Assembly (NCBI RefSeq): GCF_000090795.2
Contig: NW_003546306.1
Span: 297,407-318,584 of the forward strand
Direction: 5' to 3'
Origin: Amphimedon queenslandica
Taxonomy: Eukaryota; Porifera; Demospongiae; Haplosclerida; Niphatidae
Length of the DNA stretch: 21,178 nt
Shown: piece after piece, positions 18,188 through 21,178 of the stretch
Layout: every line of letters begins with the position of its first letter
How positions within the stretch are numbered: position 1 is the first letter of the stretch
The notes under the pieces: model-generated
What the model was told of the DNA's origin: nothing
Database searches by the model: none
Seen by the model: the letters and a program-made list of their open reading frames with translations, nothing else
Position numbers and translations under genes: made by a program

Positions 18188-19640
18188 TCAGCCTGTTGAT
18201 TTCATTAATGCACGGACTACTAATTTAACAGAGAGAGGATCAAATGATAATAAATGTAATTTATTTAATGTACCTACACAAGACAATGCAACATATGCCA
18301 TACCATCCCCAAAAATATCAGTCGATAAGTCAATAATGGCTGTATCTAGTGAGAGGCCCTGATTTTTATGTATAGTAACAACATAAGAAAGTATAAGGGG
18401 AAACTGTTTTTTATGTATATACAAATTCTTAGATAGCATAAATCAAGATGTAACCCTCTCTATGTCACAAGGTACATCAATATGATCAAATTTGATTGAT
18501 ATATGTGTAGCATAAATTGCCCATTACTGTACCAATGGCACCATTAACTAATCCTACAGTCACATCAATATTACGTCTTAGCATTACTCTACAGCCTACT
18601 GCTAGAGACAATACAGTTTCTAAACCAGCTGTTTTGCTTGGTTGATCTTTTAGTTTCTCTATTTTTTTTTGCTTTTGTCAAATTTTGCTGTGCTGCCACT
18701 TTCATCAATAACATTAACACATGCTAATTCCATTTTCTCAGTTTCTAGACTTTCTAACATTAATTCATTAATTTTTTAGCAGGCGTCTACCTTAGAAAAT
18801 AGGCAAATTGGAGGATTTGTTCCTTCAATTTCCAATTCTTTATATTTTTCTTGTATTGAAACCTTAAATACGCGACTCTTAAGCGTATCAATAGTTTTAT
18901 CAGTCAGACAGCCATGCCTAACATAATCAAGCATCTTAAAGAATGTTTCGTCTCCTTTTTGTTGCTCATTGATTGTTAGTTCATAATATTCAACTGTTTC
19001 TTTCCATATGTTAACTGCATTTGCTGCTCCAAGTGTAGTTTTTACTAATTTGTTGCTAATATTTTTAAATACTGGTCTACCATTAACTAGTGGCAATTGT
19101 AAGACGTCACCTACAAATAAAATATTCTTAGATCCAAACCATTCATCAGTTCCAAATATATCTTCTAAACGCATGTGTAAGTATGCTAGATTTAGATTGG
19201 ATACCATAGATACCGCATCTACTATAATAATTTTTAAATTTTTAAGTGTCATTTTTATCCTTTTCTGAGCTTCTTTATTCAAAGCCCAATATCCAGCTGT
19301 CTTTCCATCATGCTGTATTGGTAGCTGAAATAATCTATGTATTGTTAGTCCAACTACATTAAATGTGAACAAACCTGTTGGTGCTACTATAGCACACATA
19401 ATTTCACCACTTTTTGGATGCCATATATCATCCACTTGGCATTTTATTGCCTCTATTAAAAATGATTTACCAGTACCACCTACACCACTAATAAACATTT
19501 TTAGCAGTTTGATATTTTCTTATCAAAGTAGTCTTGAAAACTCATTGTCCAATAAGTCTTCATGTTCTTTTTGACTTATAGGATGACTCTTAATTTTATC
19601 AAAAATTCTTTTTTGATCTACATTAAGCATGCTTCTCTTT
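18188..19640 (-). pseudogene. PIF1-family (Helitron) DNA helicase region
   Basis: The frame 18776-19498 carries motif I, GVGGTGKSF (residues 5-13), IVAPTG, TIHRLFQLP, motif II as IIIVDAVSM (residues 91-98) and motif III as FVGDVLQLP. Then, in other frames at about 18520-18640, comes VGCRVMLRRNIDVTVGLVNG. In 18188-18439 there is VVTIHKNQGLSLDTAIIDLS and YVALSCVGTLNKLHL. This is the full PIF1 motif order. The protein should unwind DNA during rolling-circle transposition. In motif II the catalytic Glu of VDEVSM is Ala95 (GCG for GAG, 19214-19216). In motif III the usual QLPPV reads QLPLV. In motif VI the Arg of SRV is Cys (TGT for CGT, 18278-18280). Frameshifts and stops separate the three parts. 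Confidence 0.92.
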
Positions 19641-19644
19641 GCTC

Positions 19645-21178
19645 TAATGTTAAATTAGGTACATTTATATGCATGTCAGCAATATCAGCTACTGCTTCCA
19701 TTATTTCACCCAGTAATTGAGGCTCATCATCTTCCTTGTTATCCGGAAATTCTTCAGTAAAACCTGCTTTATTTCTTGCATTGACTATTTTCTTCCAATT
19801 ACGTTCAGCTTCTAATAATTTCTGTAGTTTGTGGAAATGATTTTCAATGCCACGTATAGATGCCTCTCTGTGACGCCTAAAAGCTTCTTCCATTGTTTCT
19901 CCTTCCATCATGAGTGTGCTCTCATCTCTAAAAGGCACAAATAAAAATATAAAAATCGTCTCTTTCTGCTTCTTGCATAGGATAAAATTTCCTATGGTCT
20001 GGAAGGACTGGCTTTGATCGAAGTTTGTATTCTCTTTCTCCATTTTCTCCTATTTTATCAAATTTGTAATTAGCAACAAATTCATAAAGAGATACATCTT
20101 CCATGTTATTTGGTCTTGTGCGATAAAAGTCTTCAATTATGCTAGCATTAAAAATGTCTTTAGAAGATCGATCTATTTTAGTTAAATATGAATAGTTTTT
20201 TATTTTTCTGCTCCTCTTATGAGGCAAGTACACATTAACGTACTGTACGGTTATTGATTTTATGTATAAACTTTCACCAAGAAGATTGCTAGCTTCATAT
20301 AGTCCTACTTCTTTAGCTCGAAGTAATTTTTGGCCGATTTTCCAAAGCCTGCTGTATATGTTGTCACAGCTGTTGACTTCATCACATAAGTCCTGTGCAT
20401 GTCTCTTTTCTGCTTCAGTGACAATTCCAGTTACATACTCTGTTAAGGAAAGACTCATCTCTGCTATGTATTGCAAGTCCATATTTGCACGACACAATTT
20501 CAACAGTAAAGGGTTGTAGTCATTGATTCGAACTTCTTTTTCATTTCGTTTGAGATAATATATTTTATTGCATGATTTCAAGGAATTTTCATCATCATTG
20601 ATGCAAATACTATCTCTTACTGGTCTAGGAAAATCAAATCGGCATCTAGATCCATAGGTATTGCCGACTTTAATATTTCGCTTGCAGTATCTGCTGCACT
20701 TGTGCATTTGGTACTTTGTTTGCAAATAATTTAAATCAGGCGACGTATTACTGTCTGGTATATGACAGGTAATTCTATCATGTATGAAAGAACAGACTTC
20801 TTCTGGACAATTGATACCGACAACAGGAGCATTTTCATTCCATAGGAGGATGTGATAGTGAGGTGCTCCACGCATTTGATATTCTTTTTTAACATGATAT
20901 TGTCTACTTTGCCTAGAACACCTCTCTGTAGAATGACTATGTTAAAGAAATCCTTAAATTTGTATGAAAATTGTCGTAATACTGAAACAGGGTCCTCAGT
21001 ACATAATCTAGAAATACTGTATGATTGTGGTGCATTATTCACTTTTCTTAAAATATTGTGCTATATCAGCTGAATCATATTCAGCACAACTTAATGTTAG
21101 GAAAAGTGTTGGTGAGCCATACTCAGCAATTATTGCTTTGACTTCACCTTTCACACGGAACCAATATTGATTTGTGTA
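19645..21178 (-). pseudogene. Helitron Rep/HUH nickase region (Helitron-like N-terminal domain), truncated by window edge
   Basis: From the right edge on the - strand: NQYWFRVKGEVKAIIAEYGS with SPTLFLTLSCAEY; a break near 21050; NNAPQSYSISRLCTEDPVSV; a break near 20893 in an A-run; then EYQMRGAPHYHILLW, the HUH motif (H6-Y-H8 of the frame 19928-20875). Next come a Cys/His-rich MHKCSRYCKRN, RCRFDFPRPVRD, and LLKLCRANMDLQYIAEMSLS with LTEYVTGIVTEAEK. In the family the last block reads YVT.YVTKAEK, with two catalytic tyrosines. Here Tyr147 is kept, but the second is Ile151 and the Lys is Glu154. After a break near 19945 the frame continues with FRDESTLMMEGETMEEAFRR and ends at 19618. It should nick and religate DNA ends. 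Not functional. Confidence 0.9.

Larger units (their letters stand above)
17014..21178 (-). mobile_element. Helitron/Helentron-type rolling-circle transposon, 5' end outside the window
   Basis: On the - strand the order is Rep (HUH) endonuclease region, PIF1-family helicase, charged linker, OTU cysteine-protease-like domain. Rep plus helicase in one gene defines Helitrons. An added OTU domain is known from the Helentron branch of animals. The element runs past the right edge, so the N-terminus is missing. At least four frame breaks (near 21050, 20893, 19945 and 19620), further breaks in the helicase and linker, several stops and the loss of key catalytic residues show a dead copy. 3' end undetermined. 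Confidence 0.9.

Overview
The window looks like eukaryotic, probably invertebrate animal, DNA. It is AT-rich and has no operon-like gene packing and no Shine-Dalgarno signals. Apart from one small spliced gene and a set of duplicated exon-like pieces, what can be recognised is transposon debris. The best intron is only 50 bp. Compact introns together with Helitron/Helentron, ZMYM1-type hAT and ZBED-type hAT relics would fit a sponge or another early-branching invertebrate, but the taxon is an inference. I saw no rRNA, tRNA or CRISPR array.

Layout. 1-1.4 kb: no gene; a dispersed 32-bp repeat and a perfect 24-bp palindrome. 1.68-2.40 kb: a foldback (long terminal inverted repeat) element with arms of about 300 bp. 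2.8-8.2 kb: a relic of a hAT transposase on the + strand, split in two by about 3.7 kb of inserted DNA whose ends carry inverted repeats of about 130 bp. The insert also holds a head-to-head hairpin copy of its own end motif and a degenerate tandem array. 8.3-9.1 kb: a second, unrelated hAT relic (BED finger type) on the - strand, tail-to-tail with the first. 9.1-12.6 kb: mostly unassignable, with a pair of about 140-bp direct repeats, a decayed transposon-like reading frame between them, and a small MITE with long inverted repeats.

12.7-16.5 kb: the least conventional part. A short gene for a Gly/Pro-rich repeat protein (two exons, phase-0 intron, good splice sites, polyA signal) lies between inverted copies of a roughly 450-bp sequence. 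A third copy follows in tandem with the second. All three copies keep a 56-nt exon-like block with flanking AG/GT, and in two of them it is an open frame. A second block is phase-compatible with it. They look like duplicated pieces of a multi-exon gene.

17.0-21.18 kb (- strand): the 3' two thirds of a Helitron/Helentron-type rolling-circle transposon. It has a Rep (HUH) endonuclease, a PIF1-family helicase and an OTU cysteine-protease-like domain, and runs off the right edge. It is broken by several frameshifts and stops. It has also lost key residues: the second Rep tyrosine, the Walker B glutamate, the motif VI arginine and probably the OTU histidine. No step of transposition would be expected to work from this copy.
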